A DNA stretch of 64,000 nucleotides from assembly GCA_003151515.1 (NCBI GenBank), contig PLXS01000001.1, positions 1-64,000 on the forward strand, read 5' to 3'. Both the position numbers and the translations under genes were made by a program. The first letter of the stretch is position 1. Each line of letters opens with the position of its first letter. The notes beneath the pieces were generated by a model. That model did not search any database and was not told the DNA's origin. It saw only the letters and a program-made list of their open reading frames with translations. Source of the DNA: Opitutaceae bacterium. GTDB lineage: Bacteria > Verrucomicrobiota > Verrucomicrobiia > Opitutales > Opitutaceae. Below, piece by piece: positions 28,284 to 38,541 of this stretch.

Positions 28284-29318
28284 ATGGCTAGGACCCAATC
28301 CCCCGCCGCCCCCGTTGCCGGGACGACGCACGCGTTTGCGGGCGTCTTCGTCATGCTGGGCCCGCACATGGCGGCGCTCGACCGCTACCTCCAGGCGCAG
28401 CTCGAGGCGTTCGAGCCCGAGATCAGGGCCATGGTCAACTACTGCATCGACACCTCTGGCAAGAGGATCCGGCCGGCCCTTGTCTTCCTGAGCGGATGGA
28501 GCGGCGAGGGGGCCGTCAGCGACGACTTGGTCCGCGTGGCGGCGGTCGTGGAGCTCGTGCACCTTGCGACTCTGGTCCACGACGACATCATGGACTCCGC
28601 GGACGTGCGCCGGGGCCGCAGGACGGCCGTGCTCGAGTACGGGCCCACGGCCGCGGTGCTCCTTGGCGACGCCCTCTTCGCGCACGCCCTGCACCTGGCG
28701 ACCGAGTTCCCCACGACGGAGGTGTGCGCGGCGGTGTCGGAGTCGACCCGGCGCGTCTGCGCGGGCGAGATCGTCCAGACGCTCAGGAGGCGATCGGTCG
28801 ACCTCACGCCTGCGGACTACCGGCGGATCATCGACCTGAAGACGGCGGAGCTCTTCCGCGTCTCGTGCCACCTGGGCGCAAGGCTTGCCGGCTCGCAGCC
28901 CGGCTACGTGGAGGCGTGCGGCCGGTACGGGCGCCACCTGGGCGTCGCCTACCAAATCTACGACGACCTGGCAGACTTCTTCGGGCGCGAGGACAGGATC
29001 GGCAAGACCCTGGGCACGGACCTCGCGAGCGGCAAGCTGACGCTGCCGCTGTTCGCCCTCATGGACCGGCTCCCGCAGAACGAGCGCGAGGCGCTTGCCG
29101 AGGAGATCGCCGGGCGCCAGCCGCCGAGGCCCTCCCTGCACCTCAAGCAGATGCTCGAGTCGGGGGTCTTTGACGCCGTGGAACAGGCCGTCCATCGGGA
29201 GCTTGCGGCGGCCCGCCTGGAGCTCGGCGAATGGCCGGGCCAGCCGCCGACCAGGCACCTTCTCTCCCTGGGCGACGTCCTCCTGGCGCAAGTGGCGGCG
29301 CTCCGCCCGACGGCGTGA
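28284..29318 (+). CDS. Polyprenyl diphosphate synthase (octaprenyl-type)
   Basis: A 344-residue trans-isoprenyl diphosphate synthase. The first Asp-rich motif is HDDIMDSADVRRG (about residues 98-110) and the second is YDDLADFFGRED (about 227-238); GKRIRPALV and the FQ-equivalent YQIYDD are also present. It condenses isopentenyl diphosphate units to the side chain of the respiratory quinone, as IspB/HepT do; chain length cannot be fixed from sequence. The start at 28284 is preferred, although the N-terminal 25 residues are weakly conserved. It is transcribed just downstream of the composite element. Confidence 0.9.
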   Translation: MARTQSPAAPVAGTTHAFAGVFVMLGPHMAALDRYLQAQLEAFEPEIRAMVNYCIDTSGKRIRPALVFLSGWSGEGAVSDDLVRVAAVVELVHLATLVHDDIMDSADVRRGRRTAVLEYGPTAAVLLGDALFAHALHLATEFPTTEVCAAVSESTRRVCAGEIVQTLRRRSVDLTPADYRRIIDLKTAELFRVSCHLGARLAGSQPGYVEACGRYGRHLGVAYQIYDDLADFFGREDRIGKTLGTDLASGKLTLPLFALMDRLPQNEREALAEEIAGRQPPRPSLHLKQMLESGVFDAVEQAVHRELAAARLELGEWPGQPPTRHLLSLGDVLLAQVAALRPTA

Positions 29319-29391
29319 GGGCGTCCGCGTCGCCCCATCCGATGATTGGATTTGCCATGCAACAGGGCGTGGACTTGCCTGTCCTCGCGCC

Positions 29392-30027
29392 ATGAACGCC
29401 AGCCGAGCCCTCGATAAGTCCCTGGTCGCGTCGCCCGAGCGCAAGCTCGAGGCGGATGCGGACCTGGAGGTCGTCAGGCGGATCCAGGGAGGCGACGTGG
29501 CGGCTTACGACATCCTTGTGCGCAAGTACCGCGAGCGGGTCCTGGGGATCATCTACAACATGACGTCCAACCGGGAGGACGCCGCGGACCTCGCCCAGGA
29601 CGCGTTCATCAAGGCCTTCCAGTCCATCCAGCGTTTCCAGGGGCAGGCCTCGTTTTTCACGTGGCTGTACCGCATCGCTGTCAATTCCGCGCTGAGCCAC
29701 CTGAGGAAGAACAGGCTCAGGTCCTTCTTCAGCCTTGAGGCCATCCGGGAGGAGGACCCCATGTCGAGGGAAGTGATTGATGCGCTTACCGATAAGACAG
29801 GTGTGAACCGCGATGCCTTCGTTCGTGAACTTCAGGAAAAATTGAACGATGCGATGCAAAAACTGTCTATCAATCATCGCACTGTGGTGACTTTATTCGA
29901 GATAGATGGGCTCAGCCATCAGGAGATAGCTGAAGTTGTCGGCTGTTCGGTCGGCACCGTCCGCTCGAGGCTTCATTATGCAAAGCAGTTGCTTCAATCC
30001 GAGCTGCAGGCGTATTTGCCAAGATGA
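29392..30027 (+). CDS. ECF RNA polymerase sigma factor (RpoE-like)
   Basis: A 211-residue sigma-70 family member with only regions 2 and 4. Region 2 has YRERVLGIIYNMTSNREDA, DLAQDAFIKAFQ and FFTWLYRIAVNSALSHLRK (about residues 42-105). Region 4 has LFEIDGLSHQEIAEVVGC and VGTVRSRLHYAKQLL (about 165-205). The upstream MNASRALDKS start is normal for RpoE-like ECFs. The stop overlaps the next gene's start by 4 bp (ATGA), the usual arrangement for a sigma/anti-sigma pair. Base composition falls sharply after about 29760: 24 of 60 GC at 29821-29880, against 39 of 60 at 29581-29640. Confidence 0.92.
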   Translation: MNASRALDKSLVASPERKLEADADLEVVRRIQGGDVAAYDILVRKYRERVLGIIYNMTSNREDAADLAQDAFIKAFQSIQRFQGQASFFTWLYRIAVNSALSHLRKNRLRSFFSLEAIREEDPMSREVIDALTDKTGVNRDAFVRELQEKLNDAMQKLSINHRTVVTLFEIDGLSHQEIAEVVGCSVGTVRSRLHYAKQLLQSELQAYLPR

Positions 30028-30813
30028 ACCGGGACCCAGAGCGAAAGATCACCGTAGAGGACCTGATCCGGCTTAAGAGGGCCGAGCGTCCCCCCGTGGA
30101 GTATTGGTCGGGATTCGAGACTCAGATGCGCGCGAAGCAGCTTGCCGCGATCGTTGTGAAGAGGCCGTGGTGGGACGGCCCCGCGAGAATCCTTTCGGCC
30201 GTGTGGCGCCATCCGATGCCCATCGGGGCGGCCGCCGCTCTCGCCCTTGCCTTTGTCGGGGTGCGCTACGTGGGCGGCGCGGGACACGTGAGCACTCAGG
30301 CCGTTGTACGCGAGGCGGGTGGGGCGCCGGCTCCTGCCGTCTCGGCTCAGCTCGCCCGCCAGGAGGCCGTCTCCAGGGCGCAGCCCGTCGTCGTGGCGGC
30401 CGCCGAGGCGCCGCGCGCGATGCCGGTTGCGGAAACCGCGTCTGTCGGCGCGGCCCACGCCGAGCAGGTCGCCGTGTCCGGGGCCTCCGACAGGACGCCC
30501 ATTGCCGAGGGTATATACGTGACTCTCGCGGACCTTCGCGACACGACTCCGGTGCTTCCGCAGCGCGATGTCTTCGGCTCGGACAGGGACTTTGAGGCGA
30601 CGTTCTCCCCGCGCCAGCAGGTCCCGGAGCCCCTCGCGCGCATGGATCCCGCGGCCGAACGCCGCGCCAGGCTCCTCGCCCCGGCGCTGCCGGCCTACGC
30701 CTCGTCGAGTCCGCGGCCGGTGTCGGGATCGCTCATTAGGGAGCGCCTGAACGACGACCGGATATACGAGTCGATGGACCTGTACGGCTCGAGCGAGCGC
30801 ACGATGGTCGGCT

Positions 30814-30824
<11 letters not shown>
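30024..30824 (+). CDS. Putative anti-sigma / membrane protein coupled to ECF sigma
   Basis: A 266-residue protein with a cytoplasmic N-terminus of about 65 residues (including [20 protein letters not shown]), one transmembrane helix (about 70-90, [20 protein letters not shown]) and a low-complexity Ala/Val/Pro-rich periplasmic part. It ends in [12 protein letters not shown] recognise no named domain, and no zinc anti-sigma HxxxCxxC motif is present. The 4-bp overlap with the sigma gene and the topology suggest it is the cognate anti-sigma factor. The 3' end overlaps the convergent fumarase gene by 11 bp. Confidence 0.5.
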
Positions 30825-32475
<1,651 letters not shown>

Positions 32476-32523
32476 GCGCAAAGCATGCCCCAAAAGCGCC
32501 GGCAAGTAAAGCTGCCGAGGCGC

Positions 32524-33756
32524 CTACGGCGCCGCGGCGGCCTCCTCGGCCATGGCGCGCACCGTCGGCTGGAAGCGGTCCAGGTCGGACGGGGCGAGCA
32601 CCTCGCCGTTGTCGCGGCGCCAGCCCTCGTAGCCGGGCCAGACGCCCCGGCACAGGAACCTCTCGACGACCTTGGCCATCCCGGCGACGCTCAGGTATTC
32701 CTTCTGCTCCTTCTCGTCCCGCGAGCGGGATACCAGGCGCGCGGGAATGGGCAGGATCCTTCCGCTCGAGACGTGGGCCAGGTCGTTGAGGACGACGAGC
32801 GGCCGCGAATCCTCGAGGGTCGTCGCCGGCCTCGGGACGTCGCCTCGCAGGTACCGGCAGTACTCGATGTGGTTCTCCTTGAGGCCGTCAAAGGGGCTGC
32901 TCGGGATGCGCTCGCTCGTGCCATCCTTCCATGAGACCTCGACCTGGCCGCCCACGGCGTACCTGAGGATGGCCTTCTCGCAGATCACAATCTCGGAGCT
33001 GGTGCTCGCCCCGGCGCAGGCGTGCGAGAGGGCGAACCTGAGCATGCAACCCGTGGCCAGGTCGGCCTCCACGAAGAAGGTGTCCGCGCCCTCGATCGCA
33101 TGGGCCCTGTAGAGCTCGGCCCGAACCGCAGCGATTTCGGCCCAGCTGAAGAGCCCCTTCGTCCCCGTCCAGAAGAGCATGTTGTGGACGAAGTGGGCCA
33201 TCGCGTTTCCGAAGCAGGAGTCGAGGACCACATGGCCGTCGATGATCAGCCGGCCCGACCACCCGTTGCGCGCGAAGTAGCCCGAGGGCCGGGGCCAGAG
33301 GGCGCTCAGGGTGCCCCCGCGGATCGCGCCGAACTCGCCCGAGAGGAGCCGCCCCTTCGGCCGCAGCCGGCTCTTCTCCACGATGAAATTGAATCCGACC
33401 ACCGAGGAGAGCCGCGCGCGGGCGTCCGCGGCGATCATCCTGTCGAGCTCCCCGTGGTCGAGGGTGGGGGGTTTCTCCACGTAGGCGGGAAGGCCGTGGG
33501 CCGTGATGGCGTCGTGGGTCTCGGCGTGCATCCGGATCGGCGTCGGGGTGGCGACGTAGTCAAGGTCGCGGTGGCAGGCGTCGAGCATCTCGCGGTAGTC
33601 CGAGAACACCCTCACGCCGCGCTGCGCGAACCTCCAGGCCTGCCGCTCGTCGGCGAAGTCGACCATGCGCGGGTCGCAGGCGCACACGAGCCTCACGATC
33701 CCCCTCTCCTCGAGCCGCGCCACCGTGTTGCGGTGAGAGCCGGCGAATCCCCCCAT
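32524..33756 (-). CDS. Gfo/Idh/MocA-family oxidoreductase, possibly 5'-truncated
   Basis: A 410-residue frame from the first ATG. It has the NAD(P)-binding glycine turn GMGGFAGSH right at the start, then YVATPTPIRMHAE, AYVEKPPTLDH (the EKP motif, about residue 93) and GGTL in the substrate domain. The first beta strand of the Rossmann fold, usually RVGIIG, is missing from the ATG-initiated protein. In frame just upstream the DNA reads GTC TGA ATC ATA GGG ATG (V-stop-I-I-G-M), as if a GGA codon had become TGA. Either the gene is damaged or it starts at ATC/ATA. It follows the arabinose-5-phosphate isomerase gene by 29 bp. Confidence 0.75.
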   Translation of the reverse strand: MGGFAGSHRNTVARLEERGIVRLVCACDPRMVDFADERQAWRFAQRGVRVFSDYREMLDACHRDLDYVATPTPIRMHAETHDAITAHGLPAYVEKPPTLDHGELDRMIAADARARLSSVVGFNFIVEKSRLRPKGRLLSGEFGAIRGGTLSALWPRPSGYFARNGWSGRLIIDGHVVLDSCFGNAMAHFVHNMLFWTGTKGLFSWAEIAAVRAELYRAHAIEGADTFFVEADLATGCMLRFALSHACAGASTSSEIVICEKAILRYAVGGQVEVSWKDGTSERIPSSPFDGLKENHIEYCRYLRGDVPRPATTLEDSRPLVVLNDLAHVSSGRILPIPARLVSRSRDEKEQKEYLSVAGMAKVVERFLCRGVWPGYEGWRRDNGEVLAPSDLDRFQPTVRAMAEEAAAAP

Positions 33757-33785
33757 CCCTATGATTCAGACTCTAACCGGTGCGC

Positions 33786-34775
33786 TCACACGATCTTGAA
33801 CTTCGGAAGGTCCTGCCCGTCGATGAGCCCGACAGGCCTGCCCGACGAGTCCACCACGATCAGGTCGTCAATCTTGTGCGCCTCGAAGACCCGCAGCGCG
33901 TCCACGGCGAGGGCGTCGTCGCGGATGACCTTGGGCCGGCGAGTCATGAACGCCGAAACGGGCCTCCACAGGAAGCCCGGCCCGGAGAGGGCCGAGCGCC
34001 GGAAGTCCCCGTCGGTCAGGATGCCCGAGAGCTTGCCGCCCCGGCCCCGCACCAGCGCTATGCTCCCGCTCTTGGCCTTGGTCATGGCGAGAATGGCCTC
34101 CTGGAGGCTCACGGTGTCCCTGGCCACCGGGAGGCGGTCTCCGCTGCGCATGATGTCGCGCGCGCGCAGCAGGAGCACGCGGCCGAGGTTGCCCGCCGGG
34201 TGGTACTTCGCGAAGTCGTCCCTCGTCAGGCCGCGCGACTCCAAGAGCACCATGGCAAGGGCGTCGCCCAGGGCGAGCGCTGCCGTCGTGCTCGCCGTCG
34301 GGGCGAGCTTGAGCGGGCACGCCTCCCTGCGCACCCTGTAGAAGAGCCCGTAGTCCGCGTCCCTGGCGAGGTCCGAGCGCGGGTTGCCCGTGAAGGCGAC
34401 GATCTTGAGGCCGAAGCGCTTGAGCAGGGGCACGAGCCGCAGGATCTCGTCGGACTGGCCGCTGTTGCTCAGGAGTATCGCGAGGTCGCCCTCGTCGCAC
34501 AGGCCCAGGTCGCCGTGGAGCGCCTGCGTCGGATCCAGGAAGCACGACGAGACGCCCGTGCTGTTGAAGGTTGCCGCTATCTTGCCCGCGACGTGCGCGG
34601 ACTTGCCGACGCCGCTGAAGACGAGCTTTCCCCCGGCCCCGATCACGGACTCGACGGCGCGGGCCGTGCTCACGAATTCGCCTCCGAGCCCTCGCGAGGT
34701 GTCCTGCAGGGCGTCGCGCTCGATGCGGATGCAGTGCCTGGCGCGGGCGAGCGCGGATTTCGGTGAGATAGGCAT
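33786..34775 (-). CDS. kdsD: D-arabinose-5-phosphate isomerase (KdsD/KpsF)
   Basis: A 329-residue protein: an SIS domain (about 25-190) with SGVGKSAHVAGKIAAT, SNSGQSDEIL, the TASTTAALALGDALA catalytic helix and FAKYHPAGNLGR, then two CBS domains (about 205-325). It converts ribulose-5-phosphate to arabinose-5-phosphate, the first step toward Kdo for lipopolysaccharide, which fits a Gram-negative envelope. The start at 34775 gives MPISPKSALARARH. It is divergent from the LysM lipoprotein gene across about 100 bp. Confidence 0.92.
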   Translation of the reverse strand: MPISPKSALARARHCIRIERDALQDTSRGLGGEFVSTARAVESVIGAGGKLVFSGVGKSAHVAGKIAATFNSTGVSSCFLDPTQALHGDLGLCDEGDLAILLSNSGQSDEILRLVPLLKRFGLKIVAFTGNPRSDLARDADYGLFYRVRREACPLKLAPTASTTAALALGDALAMVLLESRGLTRDDFAKYHPAGNLGRVLLLRARDIMRSGDRLPVARDTVSLQEAILAMTKAKSGSIALVRGRGGKLSGILTDGDFRRSALSGPGFLWRPVSAFMTRRPKVIRDDALAVDALRVFEAHKIDDLIVVDSSGRPVGLIDGQDLPKFKIV

Positions 34776-34816
34776 CAACGCGTGTTGTTGTCGGTTCGGA
34801 TTTAGGTTTGAGTCGG

Positions 34817-34844
34817 GGGCGGAGAAGGGGAAATTTATCCGCCC
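34817..34844. promoter_or_regulatory. Inverted repeat in divergent kdsD/LysM promoter region
   Basis: GGGCGGA (34817-34823) and TCCGCCC (34838-34844) are a perfect 7-bp inverted repeat, 14 bp apart, with an A/T-rich centre (AAATTTAT). It lies between the divergent starts at 34775 and 34876 and could be an operator or a leader hairpin. No known regulator site is recognised. Confidence 0.35.
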
Positions 34845-34875
34845 ACTCCGCTCATTCAATCCCTTTCGCCGCAAG

Positions 34876-35751
34876 ATGCACACGCGCTCCATCGTCATCG
34901 CCGCCCTGGCGCTCGCCGTCCTTGCCGCCGGCCCCGGGTGCGGCGGCGACAACCCGGCGCTCACCGCCGAGGTTGACGACTCAAGCTACAGGCTGGGCCA
35001 GCAGCTCGAGCGCGAGGGAAGGTGGGACGAGGCGCTTGCCGCGTATCTGAGGGTGATCAGCCGCCGCGGCGACGCCGCGCCAGAGTCGAACCTCGACGCG
35101 GGCCTGATATGCCTCAACCACACGCAGAACCCGATATTCGCGATCTACCACTTCAGCAAGTACCTCGAGCTCGAGCCCAACTCCAAGAAGGCGGGGATGG
35201 TGCGCGGGATGATCGACTCGGCGAAGCGGGAGTTCGCCCGCACGCTTCCGGGCCAGCCCATGGAGAGCGTGACGGCGCACCTGGGCCTGGAGGACCAGGT
35301 CTCGCGCCTGCAGCGCGAGAACGACGAGCTGCGGGCGGAGAACGCGGCGCTTCGCGCCGGGGTCACGGTGCCGGTCACCCACTCAAGCACGATAACCCTC
35401 GGCGCGATCCCGAAGGAGGAGAGCGCGGCGGAGGCGCCCCAGGCGGCTCAGCCGCAGGACGCGTCCTCGGCGATATCGCTCGCGCCGGTCGCGCCGGGCG
35501 AGGGCGCGGCGGCCTCCGCGATCACGGACGCCCCGCAGGAGGAGCCTCCCTCGCAGCAGCCGGCGCCCAAGGCGGCTTCGCCCGCGGCTGGGCGCCACCA
35601 CACGGTCATGCGGGGCGACACCCTCTTCAGCCTGTCGCTCAGGTATTACGGGACGCGCTCCAAGTGGCGCGACATCTTCGCCGCCAACAGGGGCGTCCTC
35701 GCGAGCGAGAACTCGCCCCTGAAGATCGGCGTCGAGCTGAAGATCCCCTAG
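34876..35751 (+). CDS. LysM-domain lipoprotein with TPR and coiled coil
   Basis: A 291-residue protein. The signal peptide ends in AAGPGC, a lipobox-like site with Cys near residue 22. Residues about 33-110 are TPR-like (YRLGQQLEREGRWDEALAAY), about 130-155 a coiled coil (QVSRLQRENDELRAENAALR), about 160-235 an Ala/Pro linker, and the C-terminus (about 240-291) a LysM domain (HTVMRGDTLFSLSLRYYGTR). LysM binds peptidoglycan, so the protein probably anchors or scaffolds at the cell wall. Its stop codon shares CTAG with the stop of the convergent aminotransferase gene. Confidence 0.85.
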   Translation: MHTRSIVIAALALAVLAAGPGCGGDNPALTAEVDDSSYRLGQQLEREGRWDEALAAYLRVISRRGDAAPESNLDAGLICLNHTQNPIFAIYHFSKYLELEPNSKKAGMVRGMIDSAKREFARTLPGQPMESVTAHLGLEDQVSRLQRENDELRAENAALRAGVTVPVTHSSTITLGAIPKEESAAEAPQAAQPQDASSAISLAPVAPGEGAAASAITDAPQEEPPSQQPAPKAASPAAGRHHTVMRGDTLFSLSLRYYGTRSKWRDIFAANRGVLASENSPLKIGVELKIP

Positions 35752-37088
35752 ACCGAGGCGAGGGCCTCGTCGAGGACCGCGAGCAGGAAGTCCGCGTCGC
35801 TCGCCGAGAAGATCATCGGCGGCTTGATCCGCAGCGTGTTCCCCATGAACCCGCCCTTGCCGACCAGCAGTCCCATGTCCTTGCACGCCTCGAACACGGC
35901 CGCGCACTCCTCCTTGGCGGGCTCCTTGGTCCTGCGGTCCCTGACGAGCTCAACGCCCAGCATGAGCCCCAGGCCCCGGATGTCGCCGATCAGGCTGTGC
36001 TTGGCGGCCAGCCGCTCGAAGCCCGCCTTGAGGTAGTTGCCGACCCTTAGCGAGTTGGCCTGCAGGTGCTCCCGCTCGATCACCTCGAGGACTGCCCGGC
36101 CCTGGGCGCAGACGACCGGGTTTCCGCCGAAGGTGTTGAAGTGGATGCGCTGCGCGAGCGCCTGGGCAACCGTCGGCGTCGTCACCACCGCGGCCAGGGC
36201 GCAACCGTTTCCGATTCCCTTCGCCATCGTGACGATGTCGGGGATCACCCCCTGCGTCTCGAAGCCCCAGAAGTGGGTGCCCGTCCTGCCGAAGCCGGTC
36301 TGGACCTCGTCGGCGACGCAAAGGCCCCCGGCCGCGCGCACGTGGGCGTAGGCGTGCTTCAGGTAGCCGTCGGGGTACACGACCGTCCCTCCGACCCCCT
36401 GGATCGACTCGGCGATGAACCCGGCAATCTTCCCCGACGTTCCGAACTGCACGAGGTCCTTGACGTCGTCCGCGTACTTGCGGCCGGCCTCGGGGTCGTC
36501 CTTGCCGTGGGGGCCGCGGTACAAGTCGGGGAACAATGCGTGCTGGACTCCGAAGCTGTGCGGCACATTGAACTTCCAGGTCGAGTGCGACGTGAGGCCC
36601 ATCGTGGACTGGCTGCCCCCGTGATAGCCGTTTCTAAGGGCGATGAAATCGTAGCAGCCCGTGTACGCCCTGGCCATCAGCAGGGCGAGGTCGTTGGCCT
36701 CGGAGCCCGAGTTGACGAGGTAGACGACCCTGAGCTCCCCCGGCATGCGGTCCGCCAGCTCCTGCGCGTACAGGGCGATGTTGGGGTTGAGGTAGATGGT
36801 AGTCGTGTGCTGGAGCGTCTCGTTCTGCAGGTTCGCCGCGGCGACGACATGGGGGTGGCAGTGCCCGCAGCTGACGGTGACAATCCCACCGATGGCGTCT
36901 AGGTAGCGCCTGCCCTTCTCGTCAAAGAGCCACTGCGCCTTGCCCTCGACGATCATCAGCGGCTTCTTGTAGTAGTGGAAGATCGCCGGGTTGAGGTACT
37001 TCTTGCGAAGCGAGAGGACCTCCTCGGCCGAGGGCCCGCGGTAGGGCTTCGGCAGGTGGGTGGACGGCGGCAGGGGGATGTTTTTCAT
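35748..37088 (-). CDS. Class III PLP aminotransferase (AGXT2 / beta-alanine:pyruvate type)
   Basis: A 446-residue fold-type I, class III omega-aminotransferase. It shows VNSGSEANDLAL (phosphate-binding), GYHGGSQSTMGLT, ADEVQTGFGRTG (PLP-ring aspartate) and the Schiff-base lysine in TMAKGIGNG (about residue 290). The sequence style is that of AGXT2 and plant PYD4, which transaminate beta-alanine and beta-aminoisobutyrate with pyruvate or glyoxylate. With dihydropyrimidinase and PreA genes in the same region, the natural role is the transamination step of reductive pyrimidine breakdown. It starts 3 bp after the NCS1 permease stop. Confidence 0.88.
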   Translation of the reverse strand: MKNIPLPPSTHLPKPYRGPSAEEVLSLRKKYLNPAIFHYYKKPLMIVEGKAQWLFDEKGRRYLDAIGGIVTVSCGHCHPHVVAAANLQNETLQHTTTIYLNPNIALYAQELADRMPGELRVVYLVNSGSEANDLALLMARAYTGCYDFIALRNGYHGGSQSTMGLTSHSTWKFNVPHSFGVQHALFPDLYRGPHGKDDPEAGRKYADDVKDLVQFGTSGKIAGFIAESIQGVGGTVVYPDGYLKHAYAHVRAAGGLCVADEVQTGFGRTGTHFWGFETQGVIPDIVTMAKGIGNGCALAAVVTTPTVAQALAQRIHFNTFGGNPVVCAQGRAVLEVIEREHLQANSLRVGNYLKAGFERLAAKHSLIGDIRGLGLMLGVELVRDRRTKEPAKEECAAVFEACKDMGLLVGKGGFMGNTLRIKPPMIFSASDADFLLAVLDEALASV

Positions 37089-37091
37089 GGG

Positions 37092-38540
37092 CTAGGTCTT
37101 GGGAGCCAGTTTGCGCAGAATCAGGTACACGACAAACGCTATCGCAAAGCCCGAGAACCACGCGTAGCTGTACACGCCCAGCAGGAGGGGCGGGACACGC
37201 CCGGCCGCGAGCCACTTCGACTGCACGAGGAACCCCGGCAGGCTGGGGAGGACGGCGAGGACGAAGGCCAGGATGGCCACGAGGCTCCAGCCGCCCGTGT
37301 AGCGGTAGCGCCCGTTCGGGTCGTAGAGGGCGGGGACGTCGAGCTTGGTCCCGTGGACGACGAAGTAGTCGGCAATCATGATGCCGCCCACGGGCCCTAG
37401 CAGCGCGCTGTAGCCCACGAGCCACGAGAAGATGTAGCCCGTCGGGTCGGCCACGAGCTTCCAGGGCATCATGACGATCCCGATCAGCCCGGTGATGAGT
37501 CCCCCGGTGCGGAACGAGATCCTGCGGGGAGCGAGGTGGGAGAAGTCGTTCGCCGGGGAGACCACGTTCGCCGCGATGTTCGTCGCCAGGGTCGCGATGC
37601 AGAGGGCCACCATCGACAGGATGAGGACGGCCGGGCTCTTGAAGCGCACGAGCACCTCCAGGGGATCCCAGATGGTCTCTCCGAAGATGACCGAGGTGGC
37701 GGAGGTCACCGCGACGCCTATGAACGAGTAGAAAGCCATCGCCAGAGGAAGGCCCAGGGCCTGGCCCACGATCTGGTCGCGCTGGGAGGCTGCGTACCTC
37801 GAGAAGTCGGGTATGTTCAGGGAGAGCGTCGCCCAGAACCCGATCATCCCCGTGAGCCCCGGCACGAAGAAGGCCCAGAACTCTCCGGCCCTGGGCTGGC
37901 CCGGGTCGAAGGCCGAGGGGCGCGCGAGCATCGGCCCGAACCCTCCCGCGCTCCTGTAGGCCCACGCGAGCAGGAGGACGCCCAGGATGATCAGGAGGGG
38001 GGCCTTGATGCTCAGCAGCACCCTGATCGAGTCTATCCCCTTGTAGACGACCCACATGTTTATGGCCCAGAAGGCCATGAAGCAGGCGAACTGCAAGGGG
38101 GTTATCCCCAGGAAGTTGTGCGCGACGCCCTCTGCGAGCGACGGCCACAGGACGTCCGCAATCTTGTGGATCGCCTCGCCGCCGATCCAAGCCTGGATCC
38201 CGAACCAGCCGCAGGCGACCAGGGCGCGCATGAGCGCGGGAATGTTCGCGCCCACCGTCCCGAAGGACGCCCGGCAGAACACGGGGAAGGGTATCCCGTA
38301 GCGCGTGCCGGCGTGCGCGTTGAGCAATATCGGCACGAGCACGATCGAGTTCCCGAGGAATATCGTGAGGATCGCCTCCCACCAGTTCATGCCCCCCCCG
38401 ACCAGCGACGAGGCGAGCATGTAGGTCGGGACGCACGCCGCCATGGAGACCCACAGGGCCGCATAGCTTGCCACGCGCCAGTTGCGCCGCGCCTTCGGAA
38501 CCGGGAGCAGGTCGGGGTTCTCGAGCGGTCCCTGGGTCAT
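37092..38540 (-). CDS. NCS1-family nucleobase/hydantoin/allantoin permease
   Basis: A 482-residue membrane protein with about 12 helices of the LeuT fold. Family marks are NWWEAILTIFLGNSIVLVPI (helix 1-2), GIPFPVFCRASFG, ACGWFGIQAWIGG, and SLNIPDFSRYA at the helix 5-6 region, followed by PANDFSHLAP. The start at 38540 is chosen because it lies 1 bp past the preceding stop and gives the usual short N-terminus. In this context uracil, thymine or the dihydro forms are the likely substrates. It is co-transcribed with the aminotransferase gene. Confidence 0.9.
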   Translation of the reverse strand: MTQGPLENPDLLPVPKARRNWRVASYAALWVSMAACVPTYMLASSLVGGGMNWWEAILTIFLGNSIVLVPILLNAHAGTRYGIPFPVFCRASFGTVGANIPALMRALVACGWFGIQAWIGGEAIHKIADVLWPSLAEGVAHNFLGITPLQFACFMAFWAINMWVVYKGIDSIRVLLSIKAPLLIILGVLLLAWAYRSAGGFGPMLARPSAFDPGQPRAGEFWAFFVPGLTGMIGFWATLSLNIPDFSRYAASQRDQIVGQALGLPLAMAFYSFIGVAVTSATSVIFGETIWDPLEVLVRFKSPAVLILSMVALCIATLATNIAANVVSPANDFSHLAPRRISFRTGGLITGLIGIVMMPWKLVADPTGYIFSWLVGYSALLGPVGGIMIADYFVVHGTKLDVPALYDPNGRYRYTGGWSLVAILAFVLAVLPSLPGFLVQSKWLAAGRVPPLLLGVYSYAWFSGFAIAFVVYLILRKLAPKT

Positions 38541-38541
38541 G

